Of a stretch of DNA of 7,215 bases, positions 6,440 through 7,215 are shown piece after piece. The stretch is from assembly GCA_051873875.1 (NCBI GenBank), contig JBJEFI010000116.1:1-7215 (forward strand), in the 5' to 3' direction. The notes beneath the pieces were generated by a model. That model worked only from the letters and a program-made list of their open reading frames with translations, was not told the DNA's origin and ran no database searches. Position 1 is the first letter of the stretch; every line of letters begins with the position of its first letter. The position numbers and the translations under genes are program-made. This stretch comes from JBJEFI01 sp051873875. Its GTDB lineage: Bacteria; Bacillota; Bacilli; Bacillales; Bacillaceae_G.

Positions 6440-6876
6440 AAAAATTAGTATATTTGTTAATAGGAATATGTATAACAATTTTAATTACTGGATGCGGTAA
6501 AAACACTAGCGGGAGTGATGCACCTAGAGATATTCCGGTAAAGTGGGCTACAGCAGATATTCAAAATGATTATAAAGCTTCCTATGATTTACTTGATGAT
6601 AATGTAGCTATCAAGGATTTCTATAATGATAAATCGGAAGTTACTAAGGATAAAACATTAAAAGAGTACAAATTAACAGAATGGAAAGCAAAAGAAGATA
6701 AATATTATTACGTTATAATGTATCGATATTCAAATGAAGTAGGAGTTACCGAAAGGTTAGAAGTTTCAAAAGTTAAAGGAAATTGGAAAATAACTAACGT
6801 ATTTTCTAGTGATACTAAGTTTAAATTATATGTAGAAAACCTATCGCCTAAAGTGATTAAGGAGCTATATGAGTGA
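6436..6876 (+). CDS. Small surface lipoprotein within the conjugation operon, probable NTF2-like domain
   Basis: This 146-residue protein starts with a lipoprotein signal: MKK, a hydrophobic core at 4-18, and the lipobox I17-T18-G19-C20, so Cys20 should be lipidated and the protein anchored outside the membrane. The mature part, about 126 residues, begins with a Ser/Gly linker. Then come a helix-rich stretch (KWATADIQNDYKASYDLLDD), and strands YYYVIMYRY, VTERLEVSKV and GNWKITNVF. That pattern, ending in G-x-W-K-I, suggests an NTF2-like (DUF4878-type) fold. The exact role is unknown. In ICEBs1 a lipoprotein (YddJ) mediates exclusion by acting on ConG; this gene lies directly before the ConG-like gene, so an exclusion or channel-assembly role is plausible but inferred. 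GTG start overlaps the ATPase stop; its own stop overlaps the next start by one base. Confidence 0.75.
   Translation: MKKLVYLLIGICITILITGCGKNTSGSDAPRDIPVKWATADIQNDYKASYDLLDDNVAIKDFYNDKSEVTKDKTLKEYKLTEWKAKEDKYYYVIMYRYSNEVGVTERLEVSKVKGNWKITNVFSSDTKFKLYVENLSPKVIKELYE
6859..6864 (+). promoter_or_regulatory. Ribosome binding site for the ConG-like gene
   Basis: AAGGAG sits 8 bases before GTG 6873 and 11 bases before ATG 6876, which are adjacent codons in the same frame. Either could be the start; ATG 6876 is used here as the more usual codon. Confidence 0.6.
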
Positions 6877-7215
6877 TGAAATATAAAAGAATAATTATCT
6901 TTCTTTTAGTAGGGATATTTATTTTTTGTGCATATTTTCCAACGTATACGGAGGCTAGCTCTAATTATTATAGTAATACAGATAATAAAAATGCATTTAC
7001 TCCAAATGAACATAAATATGTAAATTATCAATTAGAAACCCACATTGATACAAACTGGGATTGGTTACCATGGCAATGGGGAGATGGTGTTGAACACGGA
7101 TTATTTTTATCTCTTGCTGCAATAGTAGATGCTTTATGGAATTTAAATGTTGTTATGTCATCTTTTACAATTTTTATTACAGGTGAGGCATTTAACTTAG
7201 ACTTTGTAGGGGATG
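6876..7215 (+). CDS. N-terminus of a ConG/TcpH-like (VirB6-type) polytopic membrane protein (partial)
   Basis: The frame is open to the window edge, giving 113 residues. Residues 1-27 look like a signal peptide: MKYKR, a hydrophobic core IIIFLLVGIFIFCAY, and a possible cleavage site after TEA (25-27). An extracellular polar stretch of about 45 residues follows, with a Trp cluster (WDWLPWQWGDG, 61-71). A hydrophobic segment begins at about 76 (LFLSLAAIVDALWNLNVVMS) and is followed by SFTIFITGEAFNLDFVGD. Signal peptide, then extracellular stretch, then membrane segments, and the position after the VirB4 gene, match ConG of ICEBs1 and TcpH of pCW3, the VirB6-like proteins that form part of the channel and are usually several hundred residues long with many membrane helices. 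Most of the gene lies beyond the window. The start overlaps the lipoprotein stop (TGATG). Confidence 0.65.
   Translation, partial: MKYKRIIIFLLVGIFIFCAYFPTYTEASSNYYSNTDNKNAFTPNEHKYVNYQLETHIDTNWDWLPWQWGDGVEHGLFLSLAAIVDALWNLNVVMSSFTIFITGEAFNLDFVGD

Noticed and set aside
1..7215. Search by eye for CRISPR repeats, tRNA or rRNA genes, insertion-sequence ends, an origin of transfer or attachment sites
   Set aside because: No regular direct repeats, tRNA-like segments, transposase genes or convincing long inverted repeats were seen. Nearly all of 371-7215 is coding.

Overview
The window looks like part of a conjugative element (an ICE or a conjugative plasmid) from a low-GC Gram-positive bacterium, most likely a Bacillaceae. 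The support is an AT-rich sequence, strong Shine-Dalgarno sites of the AAAGGGTGAT/GAGGTGAT type, GTG starts, and a set of proteins matching the Gram-positive type IV secretion system (T4SS) known from ICEBs1 (Con proteins), Tn916 and Clostridium plasmid pCW3 (Tcp proteins). Family assignments are by recognition of protein features; no search was run.

Layout. Positions 1-122 hold the C-terminal end of an unrecognised gene. Positions 123-370 are non-coding, with a possible promoter (181-209), a long near-perfect hairpin followed by T-runs (237-288, an intrinsic terminator) and a short dyad (314-325). From 371 to the end of the window all genes lie on the + strand, closely packed or overlapping, with no further terminator seen: an S1/OB-fold RNA-binding-like protein (371-1276), a replication-relaxation-type winged-helix protein (1263-2111), a TcpC/ConB-like bitopic protein (2125-3267), a TcpD/ConC-like small membrane protein (3284-3517), a TcpE/ConD-like protein (3521-3943), a VirB4/ConE ATPase (3944-6439), a small lipoprotein (6436-6876), and the start of a probable ConG/TcpH VirB6-like protein (6876 to the window edge).

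How they work together. The order ConB-ConC-ConD-ConE-(small gene)-ConG is the same as in ICEBs1, so 2125-7215 is a mating-pore operon: the VirB4 ATPase powers a membrane complex of the ConB, ConC, ConD and ConG proteins. The relaxase, coupling protein, cell-wall hydrolase and integrase are not in the window. The less conventional parts are the two leading genes (S1-like and winged-helix), the hairpin leader in front of them, and the lipoprotein placed between the ATPase and the VirB6-like gene. These are the best places to look for something not yet described.
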